64,000 nucleotides of DNA from Streptomyces specialis (GTDB lineage Bacteria; Actinomycetota; Actinomycetes; Streptomycetales; Streptomycetaceae): contig NZ_LN929897.1 of the NCBI RefSeq assembly GCF_001493375.1, forward strand, positions 166,524-230,523, given 5' to 3'. Made by a program: the position numbers and the translations under genes. This document shows, piece after piece, positions 1 to 7,861 of the stretch. The notes below the pieces were generated by a model, which was given only the letters and a program-made list of their open reading frames with translations, had not been told where the DNA came from and did no database searches. Numbering within the stretch: the stretch's first letter is position 1; the number at the start of each line of letters is the position of its first letter.

Positions 1-2
1 GC

Positions 3-809
3 CCCTCGTGGTGGCAGGGCCCGGCGGCCGGCGGCTATCTGTGGGGCCCGGCCGACGCCCGGCCCGGCGACGTCCGCCCGGCGCCGCGCCCCGCGGAGCG
101 GGACCCGGGGGCGGGGGGCGGGGGGCCGCCGCGCGAGGCGGCCGGCCCGGCCGTGCCGGAGGGTCCGCGCGAACTCAGGCTCGGCGGACTGGTGCTGCTG
201 CTGGCGACGCTGGCGGGCGCGGCCGGGACCGCCCTGGCGTGGGACGAGCCGCTGGGCACCGCGCTGGTCGTGGGCCTGTCCGCCGCGCTGGCCGTGCACG
301 GCGCCGGGCTGGTCGTCAGCGCCTTCGCGGGCCGGCTCGGCGCCGGCACGGTCGTCATGGCGGTGCTGACCGGATGTCTGCTGGTGGGCGCCGCGGCGCT
401 GCCCGACACCATCACCACCGACTGGTCCAGCCGCGAGTGGCGTCCGGCCGGCGCGGCGGAGGTACGGGAGACGTACGAGATCGGAACGGGGGACGCGGTG
501 CTCGACCTGTCGGCGCTGGAACTGCCCACCGGGCGGACCGTGCGCACGGCCGTGGAGGCCGGGGCCGGGCAGGTCAGGGTGATCGTGTCGCACGACGTGG
601 AGGTGACGGTGCGTACGGAGATCGGCGCGGGCGTGTTCGAGTACGAGGCGCTGTCGCCCGCCGCCGTGGGCCGGCCGGACGACTCGTGGGGCGGGCTGGG
701 GCAGGAGCGGACGGGCACCTACCTGCCGGAGCCGGGCATCGAACGCGGCGGCACGGTGGAGCTGCGCGTGGAGATGGGCATCGGCCACGTGCTGGTGGAG
801 CGGTCGTGA
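3..809 (+). CDS. PspC-domain membrane protein, C-terminal part
   Basis: The reading frame is open from the left edge of the window, so the gene is 5' truncated. The first residues (PSWWQGPAAGGYLWGPADA) look like the linker that follows the PspC domain in streptomycete PspC proteins. Next come about four hydrophobic segments (around codons 57-140), then a soluble C-terminal stretch rich in alternating V/E residues (GAGQVRVIVSHDVEVTV), resembling the LiaF/toastrack-like C-terminus of envelope-stress proteins. The PspC domain itself lies outside the window, so the name rests on the C-terminal half. The stop overlaps the next start by 4 bp (GTGA), which suggests translational coupling. Confidence 0.7.
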   Translation, partial: PSWWQGPAAGGYLWGPADARPGDVRPAPRPAERDPGAGGGGPPREAAGPAVPEGPRELRLGGLVLLLATLAGAAGTALAWDEPLGTALVVGLSAALAVHGAGLVVSAFAGRLGAGTVVMAVLTGCLLVGAAALPDTITTDWSSREWRPAGAAEVRETYEIGTGDAVLDLSALELPTGRTVRTAVEAGAGQVRVIVSHDVEVTVRTEIGAGVFEYEALSPAAVGRPDDSWGGLGQERTGTYLPEPGIERGGTVELRVEMGIGHVLVERS

Positions 810-1144
810 CCGGCGCGAACCGGGAGAACGCGCCGGTGTGCCGCCGCCGTTTCGAACCCGCCCGGCTCGTCCTCGGGCTGGCGCTGATGGCCGTCGCCGC
901 CGCGCACCTGCTGCGGGCGAGCGGGCGCGGCGACGTGCCGCTGCCCGTGCTCGCCGCGCTGCTGCCGGGCGCGTTGCTGCTCGCGGCCGTGGGGGCGGTC
1001 GTCGCGTTCACGGCCCGGCGCGCCCGCGACCGGTCCCGTGCGGCCCGGGCCGCGCACGGCCCGGGCGGGTCACGCGGGGCGGGTGGCGGCGGCGATGGGC
1101 ATGGAGTCGACGGGGGCCAGGCGGACGGGAGCGCGGGGCCGTGA
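806..1144 (+). CDS. Small two-TM membrane protein
   Basis: This 112-residue protein starts at a GTG that overlaps the stop of the PspC-like gene (GTGA). It has two hydrophobic helices (about residues 19-36 and 44-67), then an Arg-rich stretch and a Gly-rich tail. I do not recognise a domain. Coupling to the PspC-like gene suggests co-expression and perhaps a role in the same envelope function. The last 75 bp overlap the convergent hydrolase gene on the other strand, so the low-complexity tail after about residue 80 should be treated with caution. Confidence 0.6.
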   Translation: MTGANRENAPVCRRRFEPARLVLGLALMAVAAAHLLRASGRGDVPLPVLAALLPGALLLAAVGAVVAFTARRARDRSRAARAAHGPGGSRGAGGGGDGHGVDGGQADGSAGP

Positions 1145-1429
1145 GGCGTGGATGATCTGGCCGTTCCCCACGTAGAGGCCGACGTGGGTGAGGCCGGAGT
1201 AGTAGAACACCAGGTCGCCCGGGGCCAGCCGGTCGGCCGGGATCCGGGTCCCCGCGCCGACCTGGCTGTAGCTGGTGCGGGGCAGCGCGACCCCGGCGGC
1301 CCGCCAGGCGGCCTGGGTGAGGCCGGAGCAGTCGAACGCGTCGGGGCCGGTCGCGCCCCAGCGGTACGGCTTGCCGAGCTGGGCGTAGGCGAACGCGACG
1401 GCGGCGGCGGCGCGTTTGGAGGGCGCGGC
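1070..1429 (-). CDS. NlpC/P60 peptidoglycan endopeptidase, C-terminal fragment
   Basis: About 120 residues of an NlpC/P60 cysteine peptidase domain are present: AYAQLGKPYRWGATGPDAFDCSGL carries the catalytic Cys, and THVGLYVGNGQIIHA the catalytic His. Such enzymes cut the D-Glu-mDAP bond in stem peptides outside the cell. The domain is close to the one in the full-length hydrolase at 3010-4191. Its upstream end runs straight into Nextera adapter sequence at 1430, so residues read beyond that point are not biological. The signal peptide of apparently the same gene reappears at 1506-1649 on the same strand; the coiled-coil middle is missing from the assembly. Confidence 0.85.
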   Translation of the reverse strand, partial: AAPSKRAAAAVAFAYAQLGKPYRWGATGPDAFDCSGLTQAAWRAAGVALPRTSYSQVGAGTRIPADRLAPGDLVFYYSGLTHVGLYVGNGQIIHASRPRAPVRLAPVDSMPIAAATRPA

Positions 1430-1505
1430 CTGTTTCTTTATACACACCTCCGAGGCCACGATTCATGCAGAAAACTCGTATGCCACCTCATGCTGGAAAC
1501 AACAA
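1430..1505. other. Nextera adapter read-through (assembly artefact)
   Basis: The bases from ctgtttctttatacacacct onward match the Nextera mosaic end CTGTCTCTTATACACATCT with a few errors. They continue into the i7-side sequence (ccgaggccacg), an index-like octamer close to AGGCAGAA, and the P7 tail actcgtatgcc. This is library adapter, not genome. It replaces the central part of an NlpC/P60 gene whose two ends flank it. Confidence 0.93.
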
Positions 1506-1649
1506 TCTGGCGGCGGACGCGGCGCCGGCGAGGGTGAGGGTCGCGGCGGTGCGGAAGGCGCCGGGCGCGGCCGGCGGGGGCGGGGACGGCTGGGGTTTCT
1601 TCCGGTGGCCGGGCCTGCGCCACAGACGTTGCCTACGATGCTGAGCCAT
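1506..1649 (-). CDS. Secreted NlpC/P60 hydrolase, N-terminal fragment (signal peptide)
   Basis: Reading from an ATG at 1649, the frame gives MAQHRRQRLWRRPGHRKK, a Pro/Ala linker and then a hydrophobic stretch (TAATLTLAGAASA) that looks like a signal peptide. This resembles the start of streptomycete secreted coiled-coil NlpC/P60 proteins. The frame then runs into adapter sequence. Strand and order match the C-terminal fragment at 1070-1429, so I infer both belong to one gene, with roughly 150-250 residues absent. Confidence 0.6.
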
Positions 1650-1778
1650 GGCCCCGCAGGCTAAACCGGCGCCGCCCCCGGACACGGCCGCCCGACCGGC
1701 ATTGGTGGCAATCGTCCGCAGGAGGGATGAAGATGACCGCTTGGCGTACTTTCGGTGACGATCGCTGACGGCTCGTGA

Positions 1779-2570
1779 TCAGTCGAGTTGCTCGATCAGC
1801 TCCCGGAAGTCCTCGACGGGACGGGCGCCCTGGAGGGGCTGGCCGTTGACCAGGAACGACGGCGTGGTGGTCACCCCGAGGTCGAGCGCCTCCTCCGCGT
1901 CCCGGCCCACGGCCTCGCCCGCCTCCTCCGACTCGGTGTCCTCGGCGAACCGGTCCAGATCGGGGACGCCCGCCTCGGCGGCGAGCGCGCGCAGCCCCTC
2001 GGCGGAGAACCGGCCGCTGTCCTGGTTGAACTCCTCGCCGAGCGCCGCCTCGTAGAACTCCCAGAACTTCCCCTGCTGCCCGGCCGCCCAGGCGGCCCGC
2101 GCGGCGGCGTCGGACTCCGGGCCGTTGACCGGGAAGTTGCGGAACTCGATCCGCAGGACACCGGACTCCACGTACTCCGCGACGAGCAGGTCGTGGGTGT
2201 CGCGGGCGTGGATGCCGGTGAAGGCGTCCTGGAAGTCCGCGTACTCGATCATCACCACCGGGGCGTCGGCGTCCCCGATCGCCAGCGGGTCACCGGCCTC
2301 GCGGCGGGCCAGCGCCAGCGCCGGGTGGTCGGAGGGCAGCGGTTCGACGGCCTGCTCCCCGTCCCCGGCCGCCGGGTCGTCGCCGGAGGAGGAGAGCGCC
2401 GCCAGCGCGCCGATGGCCAGGACGCACACCAGCGCCACGGCCAGCAGCGCGGCGGCGGCCCGCCGCCCGGCGGGCTGCCCCCCGCCGGACCGGCCCCCGG
2501 CGCCGCTCCTGGACTTCTTCCCGGTCTTCTTCCCGGACTTCCCGGTCTTCCGGGTACGCGATACGGGCAT
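1779..2570 (-). CDS. DsbA-like thioredoxin-fold membrane-anchored protein lacking CxxC
   Basis: This 263-residue protein has a Lys/Arg-rich cytoplasmic N-terminus, one TM anchor (about residues 38-60) and an extracytoplasmic DsbA/Thioredoxin_4 domain: DAPVVMIEYADFQ, then FRNFPVNGPESDAAARAAWAAGQQGKFWEF, then the cis-Pro segment GVTTTPSFLVNGQ. The position where family members carry CPxC after YADFQ reads DAFT (residues 115-118), so both catalytic cysteines are gone. The protein cannot act as a classical disulfide oxidase through this site. It may be a structural, binding or chaperone derivative. The cis-proline loop is kept, which argues against simple decay. Confidence 0.8.
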   Translation of the reverse strand: MPVSRTRKTGKSGKKTGKKSRSGAGGRSGGGQPAGRRAAAALLAVALVCVLAIGALAALSSSGDDPAAGDGEQAVEPLPSDHPALALARREAGDPLAIGDADAPVVMIEYADFQDAFTGIHARDTHDLLVAEYVESGVLRIEFRNFPVNGPESDAAARAAWAAGQQGKFWEFYEAALGEEFNQDSGRFSAEGLRALAAEAGVPDLDRFAEDTESEEAGEAVGRDAEEALDLGVTTTPSFLVNGQPLQGARPVEDFRELIEQLD

Positions 2571-2642
2571 GCCGCCAGCCTAGGGCCGGAGCTTCACCTG
2601 AGTCGGGGGAGGGCGTAACGGGCCGGTTGTACACTCCGCGCC

Positions 2643-2993
2643 ATGGACACGCTGATCACGGTCTTCGTCGTTTTACACTTCATCGGCTTCCTCGTCCTGC
2701 TCGCCGACATGGCGCTCCAGTTGCCCGCCGCCATGGCCGGCAGAGCGCGGATGAGACCCGCGATGCGCGCCGGCGCCGCGGTGGCGCTGCTGACGGGCGT
2801 CGTGCTGGTCGCCCTGAACCAGGCGGACGACCAGGACCTCAACAATGTGAAGCTCGCCGTCAAACTCGGCGTGGTCGTCGTCATCCTGGCGCTGATCTAC
2901 GTCAAGCGCGACGAGGAGCGGGTCTCCAACGCGCTGTTCGGGGCGGTCGGCGCGCTGACCGTGGCCAACATCCTGGTGGCGGTCCTGTGGTGA
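2643..2993 (+). CDS. Four-TM integral membrane protein with a TTA codon
   Basis: This 116-residue protein is almost entirely membrane-embedded, with hydrophobic segments at about residues 3-24, 42-59, 68-85 and 94-115. I do not recognise a functional family. Codon 11 (2673-2675) is TTA, read only by the bldA tRNA in Streptomyces, so expression may depend on developmental stage. The preceding gene is divergent, with 72 bp between the two starts. No obvious Shine-Dalgarno precedes the ATG. Confidence 0.75.
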   Translation: MDTLITVFVVLHFIGFLVLLADMALQLPAAMAGRARMRPAMRAGAAVALLTGVVLVALNQADDQDLNNVKLAVKLGVVVVILALIYVKRDEERVSNALFGAVGALTVANILVAVLW

Positions 2994-3009
2994 CGGCGGC
3001 GGTCGGCCG

Positions 3010-4191
3010 TCAGCCGGGGCGGACCGCGCTGTGGAAGGGCATGTAGTCGATCGACTCCACCTTGACCACGTCGCCCGGCTTCGGCGCGTGGATCATCAGA
3101 CCGTCCCCGATGTAGAGACCGACGTGGCTGATGTCGGCGTAGAAGAACACCAGGTCTCCCGGGAGGAGGGCGTCCCGGGAGACCGGGGTGCCGAAGTTCA
3201 CCTGGTCCCACGTGACCCGCGGGATGGACAGCCCGGCGGCCCGCCACGCGGCCTGCGTCAGCCCTGAACAGTCGAAGGCGTTCGGCCCGGTGGCGCCCCA
3301 GACGTACGGCTTGCCGAGCTGCGCCTCCGCGAAGGCGATCGCCTCCTGCGCCGCGCCGGAGACCTCGCCGCCGACGTCCACGCTCTGGCCGCCGCCACCG
3401 CCCGAGGTCGCGTCCTGGGCCTGGCCCTGGGCCGCCTCGCGCTCCTCCTGCGCCCGGCGCGCCTCCTCGGCGAGCCGCTCGGCCTCCTCGCGCTCCAGCC
3501 GCTCCAGCTCCGCGAGTTCGGCCTCCTCCTCGTCGGTGAGCTGCTCCAGCAACTCCCGCGCCTCGGTGAGCTTCCCCTGGACGACGGCCTCCTGCTCGGC
3601 CAGCTCCGTCTCGCGGGCCTCCAGTTCGGCCAGCGCCTCGGACGCCTCCGCGCGCTGGGCGTCCGCCTCCTCCTGCCGCTCGGAGTAGTCCTCGACGGCC
3701 TGCCGCTGCGCCTCCGTCAGCCGGTCGAGCGTGTTCTTGGTGCTGAAGAAGCTCCTGACGTCCGGCGCGAGGATCAGCGCGGCGGTGTCGGAGAGCCCGC
3801 CGCCCAGCCGGTACTGGGCGGTGGCGTACGTGCCCAGCAGCCGGCGGGCCTCGTTGACCTGCTCGGACGCCGCCGCGGCCTCGTCCATCAGCTCGTCGGC
3901 GACCTCCTGCTGCCGGTCGGTCGCCTCCTGGGCCTCGTTGTAGTGCTGGGTGGCGGTGCCGGCCTCGCGGTACAGCTCGTCGACGCGGTCCCTGACCTCC
4001 ACCGCGCGCTCGTGCGCCTCGTCGGCGCGGTCCCGCTGCTCCTCGACGGACGGTGCGTCGTCGTCGTCCGCCCGCGCGGTCGAGCTGAACAGTGACACCG
4101 AGGCCAGCGCCAGCACGCCGACGCCGACGGCGCCCCGGCGGGCGGCGAACGCGGTGAGAAAGCCGGCGCGCGGCTTGCGGTGAGACCCCAA
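3010..4191 (-). CDS. Secreted coiled-coil NlpC/P60 peptidoglycan hydrolase
   Basis: The protein is 393 residues from a TTG start at 4191, chosen because GGAGGG lies about 7 bp upstream; the frame stays open further upstream without a better site. A signal peptide (GAVGVGVLALASVSLFSSTARA) is followed by a long Ala/Glu-rich coiled coil (about residues 45-265), a Gly/Ser/Gln linker and a C-terminal NlpC/P60 domain. Catalytic Cys lies in NAFDCSGL and His in ISHVGLYIGDG. It probably cleaves wall stem peptides during growth or division, with the coiled coil holding the enzyme inactive or docking it to a partner, as in PcsB/RipA-type proteins. It is divergent from pcrA. Confidence 0.92.
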   Translation of the reverse strand: MGSHRKPRAGFLTAFAARRGAVGVGVLALASVSLFSSTARADDDDAPSVEEQRDRADEAHERAVEVRDRVDELYREAGTATQHYNEAQEATDRQQEVADELMDEAAAASEQVNEARRLLGTYATAQYRLGGGLSDTAALILAPDVRSFFSTKNTLDRLTEAQRQAVEDYSERQEEADAQRAEASEALAELEARETELAEQEAVVQGKLTEARELLEQLTDEEEAELAELERLEREEAERLAEEARRAQEEREAAQGQAQDATSGGGGGQSVDVGGEVSGAAQEAIAFAEAQLGKPYVWGATGPNAFDCSGLTQAAWRAAGLSIPRVTWDQVNFGTPVSRDALLPGDLVFFYADISHVGLYIGDGLMIHAPKPGDVVKVESIDYMPFHSAVRPG

Positions 4192-4426
4192 GGCCGGTCC
4201 CTCCTTCGTCCGTTGGGCTTTACGTGCCGGTAACGAAGCTCCGGCGCTGCACGCTAACCATTCGCGGAGCTGTTTGGGAAGGCCGGTGCGCGATCTGACC
4301 GAAACCATTTCGTGACCGGACGGCGGGATTGGCGCGCTCCTGAGCGTTTTCTGTGGCGCCGCTCACACCGCCGCGGTCCGGCCGGAGGCGTTCCGGCGTC
4401 CGCGCCCGCCGGCCCGCCGGGCGGCC

Positions 4427-4432
4427 TAGACT
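4427..4432 (+). promoter_or_regulatory. Putative -10 element of pcrA (leaderless)
   Basis: TAGACT fits the actinobacterial -10 pattern TANNNT. It ends 9 nt before the pcrA ATG at 4442, so transcription would start at or next to the start codon. There is no Shine-Dalgarno, which agrees with a leaderless mRNA. No clear -35 is visible. Confidence 0.5.
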
Positions 4433-4441
4433 CGGACAGCG

Positions 4442-4528
4442 ATGAGCGGCCTCTTCGATGACAACGCGCTGGCGAACCTCGCCCCCCTGCCCGCCCCGGG
4501 CGGTACCGAGCCACCCCCGGAGCCGGAC
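4442..4528 (+). CDS. pcrA: ATP-dependent DNA helicase PcrA, N-terminal fragment
   Basis: From the ATG at 4442 the frame reads MSGLFDDNALANLAPLPAPG and a Pro/Glu-rich stretch, matching the variable N-terminal tail of streptomycete PcrA/UvrD. It then runs into adapter sequence. The helicase resumes in another frame at 4635, so the gene is split by the assembly and is not a pseudogene. A few tens of linker residues are probably missing. Confidence 0.75.
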
Positions 4529-4634
4529 TGGAGTGGAGGGACGGGTGGGGGTATAGAGCTGTGTGTAGATGGGGGATCGACCGGCGGCCGCACTCACCTC
4601 TGCGTCGGCGGCGTCGGATGTATATAAGGGGCAG
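4529..4634. other. Nextera P5/i5 adapter insertion inside pcrA
   Basis: The right end, gcgtcggcggcgtcggatgt followed by atataaggggcag, is the Nextera read-1 adapter TCGTCGGCAGCGTCAGATGT plus GTATAAGAGACAG with scattered errors. Just upstream are a P5-like stretch and an index-like octamer resembling TATCCTCT. The left boundary is uncertain (4525-4563). Translated in frame with the helicase, the adapter gives SAASDVYKGQ, close to the SASDVYKRQ peptide I recall as a Nextera contaminant in protein databases. Confidence 0.93.
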
Positions 4635-6944
4635 GAGCCGAAGCGCGCGGACGAGGACGCCTACCACCGCAACGGCGCCCACCGGACCGTCACCGACCCG
4701 AACGCCCTGCTCGCCGGCCTGAACGAGGCGCAGCGCGCCGCCGTCACCCACAGCGGGGCGCCGCTCCTGATCGTGGCGGGCGCCGGCTCGGGCAAGACCC
4801 GGGTCCTCACCCACCGCATCGCGTACCTGCTGGCCGCCCGCTCCGCCCACCCCGGGCAGATCCTCGCCATCACCTTCACCAACAAGGCCGCCGGTGAGAT
4901 GAAGGAGCGCGTCGAGGAGCTGGTCGGCCCGCGCGCCAAGGCGATGTGGGTGATGACGTTCCACAGCGCCTGCGTGCGGATCCTGCGCCGCGAGAGCAAG
5001 CTGCTCGGCTTCACCTCCAGCTTCTCGATCTACGACGCCGCCGACGCGAAGCGGCTGATGGCCCTGGTCTGCCGCGACCTGGACCTGGACCCCAAGCGGT
5101 TCCCGCCCAAGTCGTTCAGCGCCAAGATCTCGAACCTGAAGAACGAGCTGATCGACCCCGAGGACTTCGCGGGGATGGCGAGCGACGGGTTCGAGAAGAC
5201 CCTCGCCGAGGCGTACACGCTGTACCAGTCGCGGCTGCGCGAGGCCAACGCGCTGGACTTCGACGACATCATCATGACCACCGTGCACCTGCTCGACGCG
5301 TTCCCCGACGTGGCCGAGCACTACCGGCGCCGGTTCCGGCACGTCCTGGTCGACGAGTACCAGGACACCAACATCGCCCAGTACACGCTGATCAAGCATC
5401 TGGTGGGCGCCGACGGGCGGGACGCCGACCCGGCCGAGCTGTGCGTCGTCGGCGACGCCGACCAGTCGATCTACGCCTTCCGCGGCGCGACCATCCGCAA
5501 CATCCTCCAGTTCGAGCAGGACTACCCGGACGCGACGACCCTGCTGCTGGAGCAGAACTACCGCTCCACGCAGACGATCCTCTCCGCCGCCAACGCCGTC
5601 ATCGCGCGCAACGAGGACCGCCGCCCGAAGAACCTGTGGACCAACGAGGGCGCCGGCGCCCGCATCACCGGCTATGTCGCGGACACCGAGCACGACGAGG
5701 CGCAGTTCGTCGCCGACGAGATCGACCGGCTCTCCGACGCGGGCGACGCCCGCGCCGGGGACGTCGCCGTCTTCTACCGCACCAACGCCCAGTCCCGTGT
5801 CTTCGAAGAGGTCTTCATCCGCGTCGGCCTGCCCTACAAGGTCGTCGGCGGTGTCCGCTTCTACGAGCGCCGCGAGGTCCGCGACGTCCTGGCCTATCTG
5901 CGGGTCCTCGCCAACCCCGAGGACACCGTGCCCCTGCGCCGCATCCTCAACGTCCCCAAGCGCGGCATCGGGGACCGGGCCGAGGCCATGATCGAGGCGC
6001 TCGCGCTGCGCGAGCGGATCTCGTTCGCGCAGGCGCTGCGCCGCGTGGACGAGGCGTACGGGATGGCCGCCCGGTCGGCCAACGCGGTCAAGCGGTTCAA
6101 CGTCCTGCTGGAGGAGCTGCGCACGGTCGTCGAGTCGGGTGCCGGACCGGCCACCGTGCTGGAGGCCGTCCTCGAACAGACCGGCTACCTCGCCGAGTTG
6201 CAGGCGTCCACCGATCCGCAGGACGAGACCAGGGTGGAGAACCTCCAGGAGCTGGCGGCCGTGGCCCTGGAGTTCGAGCAGGAGCGCGGCGGCCCCGACA
6301 ACCCCGGTACCCTCGCCGACTTCCTGGAGCAGGTCGCGCTCGTCGCGGACTCCGACGAGATCCCCGACGACGCGGACGGCGGCGGCGTGATCACGCTGAT
6401 GACGCTGCACACCGCGAAGGGCCTGGAGTTCCCCGTCGTCTTCCTCACCGGCATGGAGGACGGCGTCTTCCCGCACATGCGCAGCCTCGGCAAGACCAAG
6501 GAGCTGGAGGAGGAGCGGCGGCTCGCGTACGTCGGCATCACCCGCGCCCGGCAGCGGCTGTACGTGACGCGGTCCGCGCTGCGCAGCGCCTGGGGCCAGC
6601 CGCAGCACAACCCGCCGTCGCGGTTCCTCGACGAGATCCCCGAGCCGTACGTGGAGTGGCGCCGCACCGGCGCCACCGCCGCCGCGCCCGCGCCCTCGGT
6701 CGCGTCGTCGGTCGCGGTCGGCTCGCGCGGTCGGCGGGGCGCGGGCGGGTTCGCCACCGGGCGGCTGACCGACCGGCCGGTCGTCGCGCTCGCGCCGGGC
6801 GACCGGGTCACGCACGACAGCTTCGGCATGGGCACCGTCGTGTCCGTCCAGGGCAGCGGCGACCGGGCGGAGGCCACGATCGACTTCGGTGGTGAGAAGC
6901 CCAAGCGGCTGCTGCTGCGCTACGCCCCGGTGGAAAAGCTCTGA
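4635..6944 (+). CDS. pcrA: ATP-dependent DNA helicase PcrA (UvrD/Rep family), main part
   Basis: The first genomic codons read EPKRADEDAYHRNG and are followed by the complete SF1A helicase: LNEAQRAAV (Q motif), GAGSGKT (Walker A), ILAITFTNKAA (Ia), VDEYQDT (Walker B), GDADQSIYAFRGA (III), QNYRST (IV), LMTLHTAKGLEF (V), EEERRLAYVGITRARQRL (VI), and a C-terminal Tudor-like tail (GDRVTHDSFGMGTV) of the kind that binds RNA polymerase. It unwinds DNA 3'-5' in nucleotide excision and transcription-coupled repair. Apart from the adapter-disrupted N-terminus, nothing appears missing. Confidence 0.95.
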   Translation, partial: EPKRADEDAYHRNGAHRTVTDPNALLAGLNEAQRAAVTHSGAPLLIVAGAGSGKTRVLTHRIAYLLAARSAHPGQILAITFTNKAAGEMKERVEELVGPRAKAMWVMTFHSACVRILRRESKLLGFTSSFSIYDAADAKRLMALVCRDLDLDPKRFPPKSFSAKISNLKNELIDPEDFAGMASDGFEKTLAEAYTLYQSRLREANALDFDDIIMTTVHLLDAFPDVAEHYRRRFRHVLVDEYQDTNIAQYTLIKHLVGADGRDADPAELCVVGDADQSIYAFRGATIRNILQFEQDYPDATTLLLEQNYRSTQTILSAANAVIARNEDRRPKNLWTNEGAGARITGYVADTEHDEAQFVADEIDRLSDAGDARAGDVAVFYRTNAQSRVFEEVFIRVGLPYKVVGGVRFYERREVRDVLAYLRVLANPEDTVPLRRILNVPKRGIGDRAEAMIEALALRERISFAQALRRVDEAYGMAARSANAVKRFNVLLEELRTVVESGAGPATVLEAVLEQTGYLAELQASTDPQDETRVENLQELAAVALEFEQERGGPDNPGTLADFLEQVALVADSDEIPDDADGGGVITLMTLHTAKGLEFPVVFLTGMEDGVFPHMRSLGKTKELEEERRLAYVGITRARQRLYVTRSALRSAWGQPQHNPPSRFLDEIPEPYVEWRRTGATAAAPAPSVASSVAVGSRGRRGAGGFATGRLTDRPVVALAPGDRVTHDSFGMGTVVSVQGSGDRAEATIDFGGEKPKRLLLRYAPVEKL

Positions 6945-7102
6945 CCACCGCCCTGTAGTGTCCCCGCTGTGTCACAGCCGGGGGAAAAGGCTTGTGGTGC
7001 GGGCTCGGGGGGCGATTAGCTGCTTGGCACGGTGCGTACTCCATGCTCGCCGCATCTGTCCCCGGAGTACGGACGATCCGAGATTCCCAGGGGGAACACA
7101 CC

Positions 7103-7774
7103 ATGAGCCAGCCCTGGCCCCAGCAGCCGGACGGCGGATACGGGCAGCAGCCGCAGCAGCCGGGCGGCTACGGTCAGCCGAACCCGTACGGCCAGCCCCA
7201 GCAGCCGTACGGCTACCCGCCCCAGCAGGGTTACGGCTACCCGCCGGGCCAGCCCCAGCCCTACGGCTACCCCGCGCCCCCGCCCGGCCTCCGGAGCCAG
7301 AACAACGCGGGGCTGGCGATCCTCGCCGCCTTCGCCGCCGCGATCATCATGGGCATCCTCTACGGCTATCTCTACAACGCGATGTTCGACGACGAGGAGG
7401 GTGAGTTCCTGCAGCTCACCTATGTCTCGCTCGTCATCGGCGCGGTCGTGGCGATCGGCCCGGCGTTCCTCGCCAAGGGGAATTGGGGCGTCTACGTGCT
7501 GGCCGCCGCGCTGGGCCTGGCGGCGGCGATCTTCGGCGAGCTGTACGGCACGTCGCTGTGGGCGAGCGAGAACTACTTCACCGGGTATACGGATCCCTAC
7601 ACCGGGACGCAGGTCGAGGAACTCAGCGGGATCGAGGTCCTGTTCCAGGAGTTCGAAAGCGTCTGGGACTTCTGGGAGTACGGCAACGAGGCGGTCGACT
7701 ACTTCCTCCTCGCCCTCGCCCCGGTCGGCGCCCTCGTGGTGTGCCTGGTCGCCCAGGGGAGGCGGAAGCACTGA
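7103..7774 (+). CDS. Proline/glutamine/tyrosine-rich membrane protein
   Basis: This 223-residue protein begins at an ATG preceded by GGGGGA. The first 60 or so residues are a disordered cytoplasmic tail of PQQPxGYGQ-type repeats. Four hydrophobic segments follow (roughly residues 72-92, 105-125, 130-150 and 198-216), with an acidic/aromatic loop between the last two. Repeat-rich tails like this are common on streptomycete membrane proteins, but I cannot assign a function. A strong hairpin follows the stop. Confidence 0.75.
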   Translation: MSQPWPQQPDGGYGQQPQQPGGYGQPNPYGQPQQPYGYPPQQGYGYPPGQPQPYGYPAPPPGLRSQNNAGLAILAAFAAAIIMGILYGYLYNAMFDDEEGEFLQLTYVSLVIGAVVAIGPAFLAKGNWGVYVLAAALGLAAAIFGELYGTSLWASENYFTGYTDPYTGTQVEELSGIEVLFQEFESVWDFWEYGNEAVDYFLLALAPVGALVVCLVAQGRRKH

Positions 7775-7801
7775 CCGGATCCGCGTCCCAGCGGAACAGC
7801 G

Positions 7802-7836
7802 GAAGGCCCGGCCACTCCAGAGGAGGCCGGGCCTTC
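7802..7836. terminator. Bidirectional hairpin terminator
   Basis: Twelve-bp perfect arms (gaaggcccggcc / ggccgggccttc) with an 11-nt loop lie between the convergent genes ending at 7774 (+) and 7862 (-). The position suits termination from both sides. Confidence 0.8.
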
Positions 7837-7861
7837 GTGGTCGCGGGACGCGGGCCGTCCG

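Noticed and set aside
4192-4441. c-di-AMP (ydaO-type) riboswitch upstream of the NlpC/P60 gene
   Set aside because: Such riboswitches precede some streptomycete wall hydrolases, but I could not find the conserved core segments in the leader.
4254-6815. Long minus-strand frame opposite pcrA
   Set aside because: It is antisense to an unambiguous helicase, has no recognisable domain, and crosses the adapter.
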